This document shows positions 37,449-49,844 of a DNA stretch of 64,000 nt, piece after piece. The stretch covers positions 13,282,744-13,346,743 of the forward strand of contig NC_072456.1 of NCBI RefSeq assembly GCF_027596085.1. The letters run 5' to 3'. The translations under genes were made by a program, and so were the position numbers. The first letter of the stretch is position 1, and the number at the start of each line of letters is the position of its first letter. The notes beneath the pieces were generated by a model. It saw nothing but the letters and a program-made list of their open reading frames with translations, did no database searches and was not told the DNA's origin. This DNA is from Anoplopoma fimbria (lineage: Eukaryota; Chordata; Actinopteri; Perciformes; Anoplopomatidae).

Positions 37449-39250
37449 GTGAGTTAACTTGTCATCCTGGCATCCACTGAACCTGCTGTCTCATGGTCAA
37501 GACAATGCACTGGTAGATGACTAGATGGATACAATACATACACATGTATGCAAACCTAGGTTGAATACAACAGTTTACAATAACAATGTTGTTTTGTTTC
37601 CTTCTTTACATGCACATTCTCATTAACAACATTAGTAAAGCCTAGAGTGAATCTATAACATTTACCTCTTTTACATTTACAAAAGAACTTGTTTCTTGTG
37701 CTTTTCTCTTTTCCCATTCACACTCTCTGAAAATGCATGTTACCCTGATGCTACAGACTGTGTTTGAGGACAGCAGTTAATCAAATTATTACAAGATTGA
37801 CACTGTAAGAGACAAAATATGTCAGCATTGTGCCGCTGCAGCTACACCTCTCTGCATCTATAGAAACCAAAGCTTGTGCTGGGTGTAATAAAGCAGAGCT
37901 GAGACAAAATATGAGAATAAATGGAGGCTGAGAGGGAGACAGAAAGAACGTCTCTGGCTGACCGCTGGAATGAACAGGCTTCATAGCAGAATGATGTGGA
38001 CGAATAGAGGGTGTGACAGATTGCAAGAGAAGGTAAAGCTGATAAAGCATAATACAGCCATAGCAGAAAACTAGAAGTGGTAAAGAGGTAGACGAGACAC
38101 TCATTCACTCTCTCAGCGATTTAATTTCAAGGTCACAGTCAGACACGCGTTTCTTAAAGAACGTCTGCTCTATAAACCTGTCCCCATGCACTTTAAATTA
38201 AATTATTTATTTTCATTCCTTTGTTCCATGTTTATTGTCTGTTCAAACTATGTTGCAAAATCTAAAACATTTGTGTTTAGGGAAGTTGTTAAAAGACCGA
38301 TGGAGGAGAGTCAGAGGAGTAGACAGAAGGAGGCGGGAGTCCTAAGTGGAGGACGAAGTTTGGTTTATGTCCAATTTCCAAGGGCAGTAGAGGTTAAAGA
38401 GGAGGAAGACGGAGGAAGAGTGGAGAGGGGAAGAGAGGTCGAAAGGAGTTGGGGTGAGAAGAGATGCTGGGATAGTCATGTGGGAGAGCAATGGATAATT
38501 ATAGTCAAGACACACCATGATGTACAGAGGAACATGGACTGGAGTGGAATAGATAGGAGTGTGGAGGAGGAAAACAGGAGGAAGTAATGGAGGAGGAGGC
38601 TGTAAAGAGGAAGAGGGGGAGAGAAAGCAGCAGTAAAAGAAAGAGAGGTTATGCTGGAAGAGGAGGCAGACGGGTTATAGAGGAAGAAGAGGAAGAAGGG
38701 AGAGGTTATAGAGGAGATGTCAGGAATATTAATAGGGGTTCTGGTTTACCTGCAGGAGCCCATTCAGCCCCAAACACATACTGTCACTCTGATTAAATAT
38801 CACCTCACTGTGTGTTTGTGTGCGTGTGAGTGAGTGAGTGCGTGCATGCATGTGTGTGAGAGGAATAAACCCATATAACCACACAGAAACACACACAGGT
38901 TTGAAATGTCTCTTATCTTCATTCATCCAAGCAACACACAATGAAGCACTCCCATTAAAGCACATTTTGCACACTTACACATATAAAATCCGTGAAGTTT
39001 GTCCCTTAATGTCATTCACACCTTCAGCTTCTTCTGTCCTTCAGGCTTTATTTTGAGTCAGTCAAAGAGTGCTGAATAATAAAATGTGGCTGATCTTGTC
39101 TTGAAGAAGGTGTGACCACCAGTTCTCGTGAAGGGAGGCAAACAAAATGTCCTGGTTTCATTTGTTGCCTCAAATGTACATTTTGAACAGTGAGTTGTTC
39201 AGACTTTAAGTTCATGTCCCTGTAGTTTATTGTTATCCATGTTGTTTCAG
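37449..39250 (+). other. RABGAP1L: RABGAP1L intron
   Basis: This 1.8-kb GT-AG intron is dominated in its middle by a strongly purine-biased tract (about 38285-38720). It also holds short TG/CA runs (38810-38900). No other features. Confidence 0.9.
38285..38720. repeat. Polypurine tract in RABGAP1L intron
   Basis: About 435 bases consist mainly of A and G on the + strand (GGAGGA, GAAGAGG and AAAGAGG words), with only scattered pyrimidines. The Glu/Arg/Gly-rich open frames over it (to 38587 and 38587-38796) follow from composition and are not supported as genes. It is in the sense strand of the host transcript. Confidence 0.8.
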
Positions 39251-39376
39251 ATGCCAGAGGAACAGGCTTTCTGTGTGTTGGTAAAAATCATGTATGACTA
39301 CGGCCTCAGAGCTCTCTACAAAAACAACTTTGAGGATCTTCACTGCAAGTTCTACCAGCTGGAGAGGCTGATGCAG
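39251..39376 (+). CDS. RABGAP1L: RABGAP1L TBC-domain exon
   Basis: This 126-base, 42-codon, phase 0-0 exon lies between GTTGTTTCAG and GTTAGT. It starts MPEEQAFCVLVKIMYDYGLR and contains NNFEDLHCKFYQLERLMQ, a helical part of the TBC fold nearly identical to human RABGAP1L. The leading ATG is internal to the protein and is not a translation start. It follows the glutamine-finger exon directly in frame. Confidence 0.97.
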
Positions 39377-41662
39377 GTTAGTGATGCACTGTTTTATAAT
39401 ATTTGAAATGTAGTGGAATGTATTGTAATGCAGTGGAAAGTAACATAATGCGGAGAAGACGAACCTGACTGGATGGACTGACAATGGATGAAAAAGAGTT
39501 GAGAAGTGGGCGGGGCCACTGGTTCTGGAAGTTCTTTTTCCGGTACTATATTCCCTTTGCAAATTTTTCTTCAAACAATATACTTATTGTTAATCACCAT
39601 ATAAACCTAGGACTCTCCTGCATTGAGTAAAGACTCGATTGGTTAATTTTATGGCCACCTGTTTAAATTATTTGATCTGCATTTTCGATAAATCAAGTGT
39701 TCTCATCATTTCAACATTGGCAGACGGCTCAAAATACTACAATACACATGAGCCTTGGTCATTAAATTACATTACAGTCATTTAGCATGAAGGAGAAGAC
39801 AGCCAGAGGTGCCAATGAAAGCGCTAGCGAATTCAAGTCAATGCAGTTGAGAATCAAAGCAACATAATGTCCAAGTTAATCCTAAATTGACCCAGAAATT
39901 AAGACTAAATGGATTAAAACAGATTGAGTTTTAAATTTTCTAGACAATATATGTAAAAAAAAATTCTCACGCCAATTTAAGTTTAATGATGGGATGTTTG
40001 TTGCCAAAAACTTACCTTGGGACTCATAGTTGACATCTACCTTCTTAACCGGCAGTTGTTAATGTTTTGTACTCGTAATTTAACTGAGGGAATGTCATGA
40101 TAATCCAAGCTGTAGAAGTGCTTCAATTATAAATAACGTAATGTCAAATATAGGGAAACAATTCATGGAAATTTTACTTCTGGTGCCATGGCGCCTGAAA
40201 TGGCTTCTCCCGAATTGCAACCCTATAAGGCTTCGACCACAAATCACTCCCAGTTTGTTCATGATCTTTGTTTCTTTTATTAGTTCGTTCATCACACGTT
40301 TTTCAGACACTTCTGGGTGTTGTTGAAGAAATTATAAATCTCACCGCTTTCTGGCAGAAATTAAAACGACTTGGCCTTTAAATCAGTCGTTTCGTCTTCA
40401 TCATCAGTTAAAATGCGATGAAATTCACTTCACATATCCAGCTATCCTTGTTGCACAGACTGGTCTCAAGGAAAGTAATTTACACAAGATTTGATTTTCC
40501 AACATTTTTACTTCATTGAGACGGTCCCTTGGGCTGTTACACTTAATTAATGATTGAATGCAGGGTTTGTGCAATTACTCCAACTGGTTGCCACTAAAAA
40601 GAAAAGACTAGCAGACTAGCTTACATAGAGCATGTTACCAGTGATTGCATCATCTGTGGGGGACGACATGTTTGTTGTTGCCTTGATGACTCCTTTCTGT
40701 TCACAAAATATAATAGAATGTAACAAGAATTACTTATAAGCATGTGTGTGAGACTTGCGGTCTCTGTAGGCTAAAAAGCATTCTTTCTGTCTATTGAGGC
40801 TGATGTTCCTGGTGCTGGTTGAGTCCCATCCAACTCAGGCATTACAGCCAAAATCCATCCACTGAGTAGAGTTTATTTTAGCCCTGAAATCCATCCTCGC
40901 CCTGCCAGCAGTTGTCTCACAGCATCAAGACTCATTTAGCATCGACCAAATGCGCTCAATGTAAGGATGTTAGCATTGACTGCTAATTATTAGCGTACAG
41001 GTGGGAGCTCACTATCTGATCCAGTCAGGTGTCTTGTGACACGGTAAGTGTTGCTGCCAAAGTGAATTGCTATCTTGCTGATTGCATGACTCTAAGACAA
41101 ACGTACTTTTATACTTGAAAGCTTCAGCTGTCTTTTTGAGGTATAAATCAAAAAACAATAACGTAAAAACAGATTAACTGGAACAAACAAATAGTGAGGA
41201 AAGAGAATAATTTGTGGCAGAAAAGAACAAATGTTGGAACCCTCATTAAATTGATAACACAGAAAAATATAATAATATTCAAATATAAACTTTGATTCGA
41301 TGAAAAAGATTCCTCAACAAAAGTAGAATCGCTCTTTCTTACAGCTTTGTATTATCTAGTATCTTTTTCTTTTTATATAGTTTGAAAAAGTGTGCAGTGT
41401 ATGAATAATGTCTCTGACTTTTGGGCAACTGGGACTTAATATTGAATTGTGTTACTTGTCTTTTTTAACTTTTTCTTTTGTTCTTGGGGCTCTCTTAAAA
41501 GAGATTATCATTGCAGTGAGATGGCATGATTTAATAAAGGATGAGTAAAAATGAAATAATGTAAAATTAAAATGACAAACAGAGCCACATCCTTCTGTTC
41601 TTGTAAATGCTGTTTCATCTCATAGGTTTCTCCTCCTCCTTGTCTTCTATCTGCTCCCACAG
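39377..41662 (+). other. RABGAP1L: RABGAP1L intron
   Basis: This 2.3-kb GT-AG intron contains a minimal copy of the LINE tail near 39764-39789. Otherwise it is AT-rich with no features I can support. Confidence 0.9.
39764..39789 (-). mobile_element. Fragment of the LINE 3' tail
   Basis: AAATTACATTACAGTCATTT followed by AGCATG matches the first bases of the tail seen complete at 28434-28497. It is very short, so it is either a truncated insertion or the remnant of one. Confidence 0.4.
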
Positions 41663-41806
41663 GATCTGCTTCCAGACCTGTGGTCCCACTTCCAGAAGCT
41701 GAACCTGGAGGCACACATGTACGCCTCCCAGTGGTTCCTCACCCTCTTCACTGCCAAGTTCCCCCTGTGCATGGTTTTCCACATCACTGACCTGCTGCTC
41801 TGTGAG
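41663..41806 (+). CDS. RABGAP1L: RABGAP1L TBC-domain exon
   Basis: This 144-base, 48-codon, phase 0-0 exon lies between GCTCCCACAG and GTATAA. It encodes DLLPDLWSHFQKLNLEAHMY, then ASQWFLTLFTAKFPLCM and ends in DLLLCE. SQWFLTLF is the highly conserved core motif of the TBC domain's C-terminal half. The first dozen residues differ most from human (DLLPDLW against EQLPDLH); the rest is nearly identical. Confidence 0.97.
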
Positions 41807-44800
41807 GTATAATTTGGCTCAATGCACTTCTTTTTACTGGTAGTATGTGGAGAGTGATTTGGTTTATATTGTCAATTAGGAGAGGTACAACCATCCAAAA
41901 AGATGAGAAGATTATTAAGGAGGTAGGAAAGAAGGTCACTGGTATGTTAGGAGGGAGTATGGCAACCATTAAGGTAGGAGGAAGGAGACATGAAAGTAAA
42001 ACAGGAAAGAAAAGGATGGAGGGAGGAGAAGTTGGTTCAACTGTACAGTGACACTCTACTGACCAGCTTTGGTTTGATCTAATATCTTACAAATGTAATC
42101 AATCGGGATGCGCTGATCAGGCTTTTAAGGGCAGATACAATCATTGATTTAATGTCATTTGAACCACATGACCCGATAGCGATCGCTGCTTCTTGTTCTA
42201 AAACATTTTTACAGAAAGCTCCTCTGAAGAGACCTTCTTTCAAAGCCTATAGTTTACTTCATGTCTGACCACTATTTCAAATATTACAACTATAGATATT
42301 ATATTTTATCTTTTGAATCATTCTCTGGTATTCTGGAACCACTTTTTTAACATTGGTGTATTTCACCGGAGATCACAGAGGAGCTTTCTGAGCAAATTCT
42401 GGAAAAAACACGTCCAACTCCTTAAATCAGTTGTCTTACATGTTCCTCAACTCAATTCTTCAATACTCAAGTGGTTAACTTTGGAGAAACCTGCAGGTGT
42501 TTCACTAGATCTGAACCCCTGCAATGTTTTTTGGGACTTGTCAAAGTCTGTCTAACAAACACCAAGTTCAAGCATATGGCATTACCTGGTACTGTATACT
42601 TTATCTTAAGATTGATGATCCACGCCTGAGTTTTTATGTCTTTGGCTGCATCATCTGATCCGTGGTCATTTGATTTGCCAACTCAGGTGAAGAGTGAAAC
42701 AGAGCTTGTAGATGATCACCACCGGCTGGTGAATCAGATCAGGTGGCCGGTAAGGCTTCCAGAAAGACCTGGTGAAGCCAATTGTGTAATGAGGATGCCT
42801 TGGGAGTGTCTGACTGAGGCCCTATTTGGAGGTTGAACCATGCAGCTGCGTCCTTTATAGAAAATAAATATTCTGTTTGGAGTGTAGAAACCTAATGTAA
42901 CAAGGGGCCAAGAACAAAGCCTTGAGGAACACCGCGTCCAGCATGAGCAGATTAAGGAGAGGCGTTACCCATAACAACAGCTTGAGTTCTGTTAACAGTT
43001 GAGGGGCAATATCACACAGACCCATTTTTCCAGGTGTCTCAGCAAAATAGTATGATTCGCTTGTTATCTAACATAATAACTTACTGGAATTATGCGTTTT
43101 ATGTTTGCGTGTACGATAGAAAGAATTGTGATGTATTATTTGGGTTTTTGGATATATTTCTTGACATTTTTGACTTGTTATGAAAAGTTTCATTGCATAA
43201 AACATCAAAAGTCAAATGCCCTATTTGTTTCCTCTCCCCTCCACATCCTTCCCCCTAGCTCCCTCCCTTCCTCTCACCCTCCCTCTGTTTCCTATTGGCC
43301 CCAGGCAGAACAATTAAAAGTTTCCCAGGTCTTTCTCACCCAATGAGCCGCATGATGAGAATCTGCTCGTTAAACCAGAATTCTCATCTCCTGCATCTCT
43401 CTCTGTCTGCTGTCCTCTTGGCTCTCTCCATCATCTTCTCCCACTCTTTTATTGCTTCCTCTCTTTGTCTGATTCTCTTTCTTAGTTTACTCTTGCTGTT
43501 ATTTCCCTCTTTCCTGCTATTTGTTTAACAACTTTTTTTGCTTTGTTTCCTTTCTGCTACTTTCATTCTGTGTTTATTGACTCAATCGTATGTTTGTTTA
43601 AATAGCTGTGAGTCTATCATTTCTTTTAGTTTTTTCTCTGATCTTTTTCCTTTTTATACAGCAGTCTGTCATTGCTCCACCTCTTCACTGGCTTTACTTA
43701 TTTGCTGTTTATTCTTATTTATTTATTGTCATCTTCCCTTCTTTTCTGTTCCCTTCTTCATCCCCTCTCAGCTACTGTTCCCTTTCTCTCGCTTTTTCCT
43801 CATCCCTTTTTATTTATCACTGCTGTTGTGTTTCCTTGATTAAGTTCCCTCTACAGTTTACTTTGATAATTATGTTACTCTTTACATATCTACTACATTT
43901 CACTGTCACCAAATTTTTTTTTTCATTATTATTATTATTCATAATTTATCATAATTTTATTTATTATTTTGAATTTAGTATTATGTCATTCAACATCTCC
44001 AACATCTCCAACATTACCTCACAAGTAGAAAAAGTAAAAGGCTACTGGACTTATGTTAGGCTGTTTTTTTATCACTGATGCAAGACACTTAAGTTCTGCT
44101 GATTTGTGGGGAGTCCCAGGCTCCAACTTGATGACATGTGACTATTTTTTGTTTCAATGTGAGCCGCTGTAGAGTCATTGGTCATTACCACTTTAGTTAC
44201 CAATAACTATTTAGTATTGTCCAGCATTATTTCTTACAAAGAATTTCACATTTGAACTGGAAATTGATCCTACCTATCCACCTCTATTTACTCAACTCTA
44301 CTCAACATACATCTTAATGTTTGTTTGCACTCATCATGCAATCCTGAATCTTCACTCCTCCCATGTCATGATGTCTCCCCTCTCTGCATGTTTATCTCTC
44401 TTTCTCCCCATGAATCTGCCTTGCTCTGATATGCTCACTGTGAGATTATCTTTCTTTCGCTCATGCATGCCTTTGATCCTGCCTCAGCACTGTAGCACCA
44501 TCTTGAGGCCTACAATGAAAGATGTGTGAAGGCAGAGCTCCCCCTCTCTTTTCTCTTTCTCCAGTTATTTTTAGAGCTGTCCAGATATTTTTAGCTCTGT
44601 GTTGCCATGTGAACTGGTTGTCAGGGAGACCAAGGAGATGGGTGTTCCCATGCAGAGCTGACATCAGTTTTACATTTTCCTTCTTTCTGTGTCATAATCA
44701 GAAGCATTGTGTTGACAGAGGAGGAAGGAAAAAACACACTGTCACAGCATTATTGTGCATATGAAGCAGTGAATAGAAACAAAATGTCCAACCACATTCA

Positions 44801-45431
44801 TTTGTGACTCATATGGAAACATTTTAGATGTAATGAATGAAACACAGTAAACTTTTAGCTTTATCTTGTTTTGCCTTCTTGTCCCTTTTACTGTACCTCT
44901 CTCTGCTCTTTATTGTTTAAGTTACTGTAGTTCAACTCTCAATGAGTGTTGTCCTTATTTTAAATATTAAATTTAATTATGGTGCTGATCAACTAAATCT
45001 GTGCGGCACTGTTCAAAGTGAATAAAATGATTGGCTTCAGCAATAAAGCAATAAACCATCAAGGCAAATAAGGTATAGGCTACAGTAAAATCACATACCT
45101 GAAAATGTATATCAGTTGAACATGTTTGTAAGTTAATTGTGGTATTATAACTTAATTGGCCAGGAGTTTTCAAGTCAGATATCTACTTGTGTGGAAAAAT
45201 GTCATCTTTGAAGTTGTGTTTTCTAAGGATTTCAGACATGTCAGTAATATTTTTCAGAAGGTTAGATATGGTGTACAGTAATATCCATTTGAAGCTGACA
45301 TCATTTACTTTTCAGTTCCTAAATAAAATCTTCAGTTTCAGAAATCAATACTCTTAAACTTGACACATGAACATGATAGTTTTGCCTCTACTTGCTTCTG
45401 ACTTTATATCTAATTCTCTTTTCTCTTCCAG
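41807..45431 (+). other. RABGAP1L: RABGAP1L intron
   Basis: This 3.6-kb GT-AG intron has a purine-rich patch (about 41870-42040) and a long pyrimidine-rich stretch (43210-43860). The Ser/Leu/Phe-rich open frames in the latter are composition artefacts. No gene or named repeat seen. Confidence 0.9.
43210..43860. repeat. Long polypyrimidine-biased tract
   Basis: About 650 bases on the + strand are dominated by T and C (CTCCC, TTTCC and CTTTT words). Strand asymmetry this long is unusual even for an intron. It lies 1.5-2.2 kb upstream of the 42-base exon at 45432. Confidence 0.7.
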
Positions 45432-45473
45432 GGTCTGAGCATCATCTTCAATGTAGCACTGGCCCTGCTCAAG
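45432..45473 (+). CDS. RABGAP1L: RABGAP1L 42-base TBC exon
   Basis: This small phase 0-0 exon of 14 codons, between TTCTCTTCCAG and GTTAGT, encodes GLSIIFNVALALLK. Human has GLNIIFHVALALLK at the same place as I remember it, so it is certainly coding despite its size. It forms part of a helix near the end of the TBC fold and is flanked by introns of 3.6 and 5.3 kb. Confidence 0.95.
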
Positions 45474-47599
45474 GTTAGTTCTCACTTTCATTCATTCATT
45501 TATCTGTTACCACCTGCCTAAATTCACTTAACTATCAAATTAGTTTTGAATCCACTTTGATTTAAAAAGAGAAACAATATACCTTGTTTGTATGATGATT
45601 AATTAATTAAGTTTGGTGTACCAAAGATAAACCCATGTAGCTTTAAGGAAAAAGCTCTTAACATTTTTATTTACACATTTATTGCAATTAAACAATAAAG
45701 ATGGTAGTTACGAGCAGATTTTCTGAGCAGTTTGTTGGAGTGGATATTAGTGAGAATGTTGCCACCAAACACTGATGCCAGTTTTGAGAGGCATGAATTT
45801 GCAGAAGAGGCATTGTGTATGAAGAGGTGCCTTAAGTCCTTTATGTTTAAAGTGATTGGAAGAGAAGAGAAGAGAAGAGATGGAGAGTTCGTTCGTTGGC
45901 ATTTCTTGCCCCCTAGTGCTCAAATCAGAAATTGCATCTAGAAGTGAGGAGGCTCATTTGTAGATAAAGACTCATTATGTTAAATATCATGTTGATCATG
46001 ATGATTCTGATGCAGCATGTGTCACAACACCATGTGAGGCCTTGCCATGTTTAATTTTACTATTATTTTGTAGTTTATGTTTTGAGTATTATACAAATTG
46101 GATCTATTGCAATAATGTTTTTTAATTAAAACCCACCCCGCCCTCAACTAAAGTTTCTAATGTATTAACAAATGCACCTACATTTATAGCATTAAAATAC
46201 AGATATAGGTGCGTACAGGGATTCCATGCAGTTTCCCTCAAAGGTTGATAAAGATAATTTTCCATAAAAAAATAATTTTGGGTGCGCTAAAATGGAAAAA
46301 ATATAGGCACACATACTTAACAATCAATAGACAGAGATTAAACATACAAGATAAAAAAGAGCAAAAACCATTTGATTTAAAATCAATCCTGATTTTAGTC
46401 GCACTTTCAAAAAGAAACATTAAAAACCAAAAGAGGCAGAATTAAACCTTTTACAACAAATAAACTTTTAAGTGTGGTAAAGAAATGTAAAGAAAATATC
46501 TCCTTGAGTTTAAAAGAAAAAATATATATAACCAAATTAAACTTGCATGTTGTTGCTGTTAGAGCAGAATGGTATAGAATTACTATTTGTTGTGTTATCC
46601 GATCTGTTTGTGGCAGGATGGATCGGTGTCTGCTTGGACAATGGGGTCATTAATTTGATGGGACAGCCGTTGTAAGTCATGCTGCAACCCGTACTCATGT
46701 TTGATTTTTTATCACAGTATTTTACAGAATATGTTTGACAAAAATAATCTCCTTCTTTTAGACAAAAATAATTTCTTATTCATATAGCTAAAGGAAATCA
46801 GGTAAAACACAAGTGTAATTCTCAATTCTCAGGTGGAAAAGGTTCTTTAACTAGTAGTTCCCCATAGTAATCACACTATCAAGTGTTTTACTGCATACTC
46901 TACTTTCCCAAAAACATGGTTACTTAAAAAAATCAAGTAAACCAAATGTATCAATAAATAAAGGAACATGCCAAAAATACATTATCAGCCAGTTTGGACA
47001 GAAAAGGGGGATGTTATAAGATAGTTAGATGTCTTTAGATATTCTTGGTCCCCCAATAAGCTCATAAGCAACGTTATGTCAAGTCAATCAAATTATTATA
47101 TTTATTTATTAATGTATGTTAATGTCAGATCCTGAAGTATTTTTGTAAAATGCTTCTTTACAGATACTGATAAAAAAAAAATAGGAGGCTAGAAAATCAA
47201 TAGACAGAAAAATACGAAATTTATAAATTATTAGGTATGCTCAAATATAGTTTGTTCGCCACCAAAACCAGTCCTATAAAATATATGCCTCTACTGAGTT
47301 ATGATACACTTTTTAACGTAAACACCTGTATATCATTAAACAGATCTACATAAAAACCAATGAAGCCAAGCCGATTTTTGCAGATTGGCTCATGATTTTA
47401 ATAACAATAGTAAATGTGCTATGTTTTTGCTTTTATGTAGTAATGCAGCTACACCCAGGCTTTCCTCTCTAAATAAATCCTACATGGTTGGTTTTAAAAC
47501 ACCCTCCTTCTCTATATCTGAGCCATAATGTAATCTGTGTGTCAGACAGAAAGATGTGGTGCATGTGATGGTCGGAAATGAAGAACAAATGAGCATTAG

Positions 47600-49709
47600 A
47601 GCAGGGTGGAAGAGGCTTCCACTGCCTGCCTGTCATTGGCCAGCCATGACGGCATTCTCCCCCGAGACTCCCTCCTCCCTCCTCTATCCATCTCGTTCTC
47701 TTCTCCGCTCTCCCTACATCTGCGTTTGACTCCCTCCCTCTCCTGCTAGCAGTCGCCATCCACATCACAACAGGAGCATAAGCTATAGCGTTAGCAATCT
47801 GGACCTGGATGTAAAAAGCTCTGTGATTTGTTATTTTTTTCCTCCTCATCTTTACCTCACATGGATGCCTGCTTAAAGCTTCTTCTCGCCCACAGTTCTT
47901 CATTCTCTCTCTTCTTTACCTCCGATTGCTCTACCTCCGCCTTATCCTCCTCTCTGTTGGCTGGCTATGCATTTCTTCAACACGCTACCTCTCTCCACCA
48001 CCCAGACCTCTGCAATGGAGCCGCCCCTGCTAGCTGCTAGCCGTTAGCTGTTAGCATAACAAAGAGAAAGTGAGGGGAAGAGAAAGAGAGGAAAGCTGAG
48101 ACAGTGAAAAAAGAGAGAAGCTGTGGACAGGAAACACTGTGTGGTTTCCAGCATTGCCTCACCCCAGCTGTTTGCCAGGGCCATCGCTCCCGATAGCACA
48201 ACATACACACTCATGCAAACACTCAACATCACAGTTGAGAGGCAGAAGTGACTTTCCATCTGAAGGAGCTGGCTCCCATCGAAAAGATCTACTGACCCAT
48301 AGAGACCGGATGCCTGGCTGCTGCTGCTGTTGAAGAAAATCTTCCGGAGGGACGGACACTGGAGTCCACTCTGGACTGTGCTTTCACTGCTCTATGAGGA
48401 TTGGATCTGGTCAGACTTCAGATCAGAGGGTTATTTTGCTGAAGAGGAAGAGCAAAGACACAGGGAGGCTATCGTGATCTACTTTGTTCTGTTTTTCTAC
48501 CTCTTTCCAAACTCAACTTGTTTTTCATGCATCATTGGCTTAAATCTGACTCAACGAGTTCAGCATGCACTCAGCCATAAACAAACACAAGTGCATCATC
48601 ATCTCCTGAAGGCAGAAAAGTGCAAACCTCCCACACAAACAGACCACATTTGGTCTGCATCTGCCTTTTCATCAGGACCAACAGCTCAGGCTTTGACTTG
48701 GGCTCTTCAGATAAAAGGATTCATACTGTTATTTCAGGCTGTTCTTGATTTCAAAGAAAGTTAAAATCCTGTTAGCTTCATACCAGGTGCGGCCTCCCGT
48801 TTGGAAACCGGGTAAAAAAACGTATCGAGTGCTTTGATGTGTCATCTCACACAAACCAAGCCTTGAGCATTAGGGCCACTCAGTTGCGCAGACAGAGGGA
48901 GATTTTCCCTTCGTCTTTGAAGTCTAGCAACGAAGGAAAAATAAAAAAGGTGGAGTACTCAGCCATCGCTGCTGTTCCTGAGCAGCGGTCCACGTGTTGA
49001 GCAGCTTTGTTGCTTGGCAACAGCGTACTGGATTGGAATTGGTTTGGGGGAGTTTGGCACGGGACAATGAGAGTGGGTAGTGTGACTGGATTTCAAAGTG
49101 AATCCAGCATCAGGTAGCTGGAAGACTCAGCATTATGCTGAAATCAGCGTCAACACATCATTTCCTGACTGTTATTTCGTGGCACCTTGTGGCCGTTACT
49201 GGGCTCTGACAGTGGTACAAGCTGTGTGGCCTCCACTGACATCTTGTCCACTTGTCTAAACTCTGTGTTGCCTCTTTAAACTGGATCAATCTTAATGATG
49301 CATGCCTTGGATGCCTGGGCTGTCTCTGCTGAGTTGCTGTGTGTTCCTGTGATCAGCTCCTCTCTTCTTTCCGAGCTGGCGTCCTGAGCATCAGTCTGTT
49401 GTGACACTGACATAATAAGCATCTCTTCTGAGAAGGTCAGTTACCTGGTTCACCAAAACTCAGCCAGTTTGGCTAGACGGCGACCTCAAGGCGGATCTCG
49501 GCTCACCTAAGTTGAACACATTCTGCTCCCAGTCCACCCGTCCTCAAACTTCAAGAAACCCACTGGGACATCCGGACGACACGCTGGAGTCATCTGCCAC
49601 CCTGGCCCCGGAGCGGGACCGCCCCTCTCCCTCACCATGCCCCACCCCGCCTCCATCCCCTCCCCCAATACCTGCCTCGACCACGCATCTGACCCTTCCA
49701 GCAGTGCGC
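47600..49709 (+). promoter_or_regulatory. RABGAP1L: Probable internal promoter and 5' UTR of a short RABGAP1L transcript
   Basis: This 2.1-kb stretch is richer in GC and CpG than the surrounding intron, including CCCTCCTCCCTCCTC near 47670, a GCTAGC-rich segment near 48030 and a C-rich segment just before the alternative ATG (49600-49680). It leads straight into an open frame that splices in phase to exon 50727. No TATA box, transcription start or 5' intron can be fixed. The role is inferred from position and composition. Confidence 0.35.
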
Positions 49710-49844
49710 ATGGCGGTGGATGACGGGGAGGGAAAGTCGGAGGAGGAGGGGGCCCAGAGCAGTCAGGCCTCAGCGGACTCGTACTGCAAGGTGATGGGTC
49801 TCCTTGGGATGGGACACCGGCTCTTCGTCCCTAAGCTGCTGGCG
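49710..49844 (+). CDS. RABGAP1L: Probable alternative first coding exon of RABGAP1L (short form 1)
   Basis: The ATG at 49710 opens a 45-codon frame, MAVDDGEGKSEEEGAQSSQ followed by DSYCKVMGLLGMGHRLFVPK and LLA, ending phase 0 at the consensus donor GTGAGA. It joins in frame to TSKEDLLQ at 50727. The product would begin with an acidic, Ser/Gln-rich head and keep only the last TBC helices plus the coiled coil, so it would lack both catalytic fingers. The frame is open upstream to 49512 (Pro/Ser-rich) but has no earlier in-frame ATG. No shared N-terminal sequence was checked against databases, so this rests on frame, donor, composition and position. Confidence 0.6.

Noticed and set aside
38186..38796. 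Glu/Arg/Gly-rich open frames as genes
   Set aside because: Purine-only composition removes stop codons by chance. There is no start context, domain or splice evidence.
43295..44078. Leu/Phe/Ser-rich frames as membrane proteins
   Set aside because: These are pyrimidine-rich sequence translated in several frames at once; hydrophobicity follows from T-rich codons.
47469..47903. 144-codon minus-strand frame
   Set aside because: No recognisable domain; it overlaps the probable internal promoter on the opposite strand.
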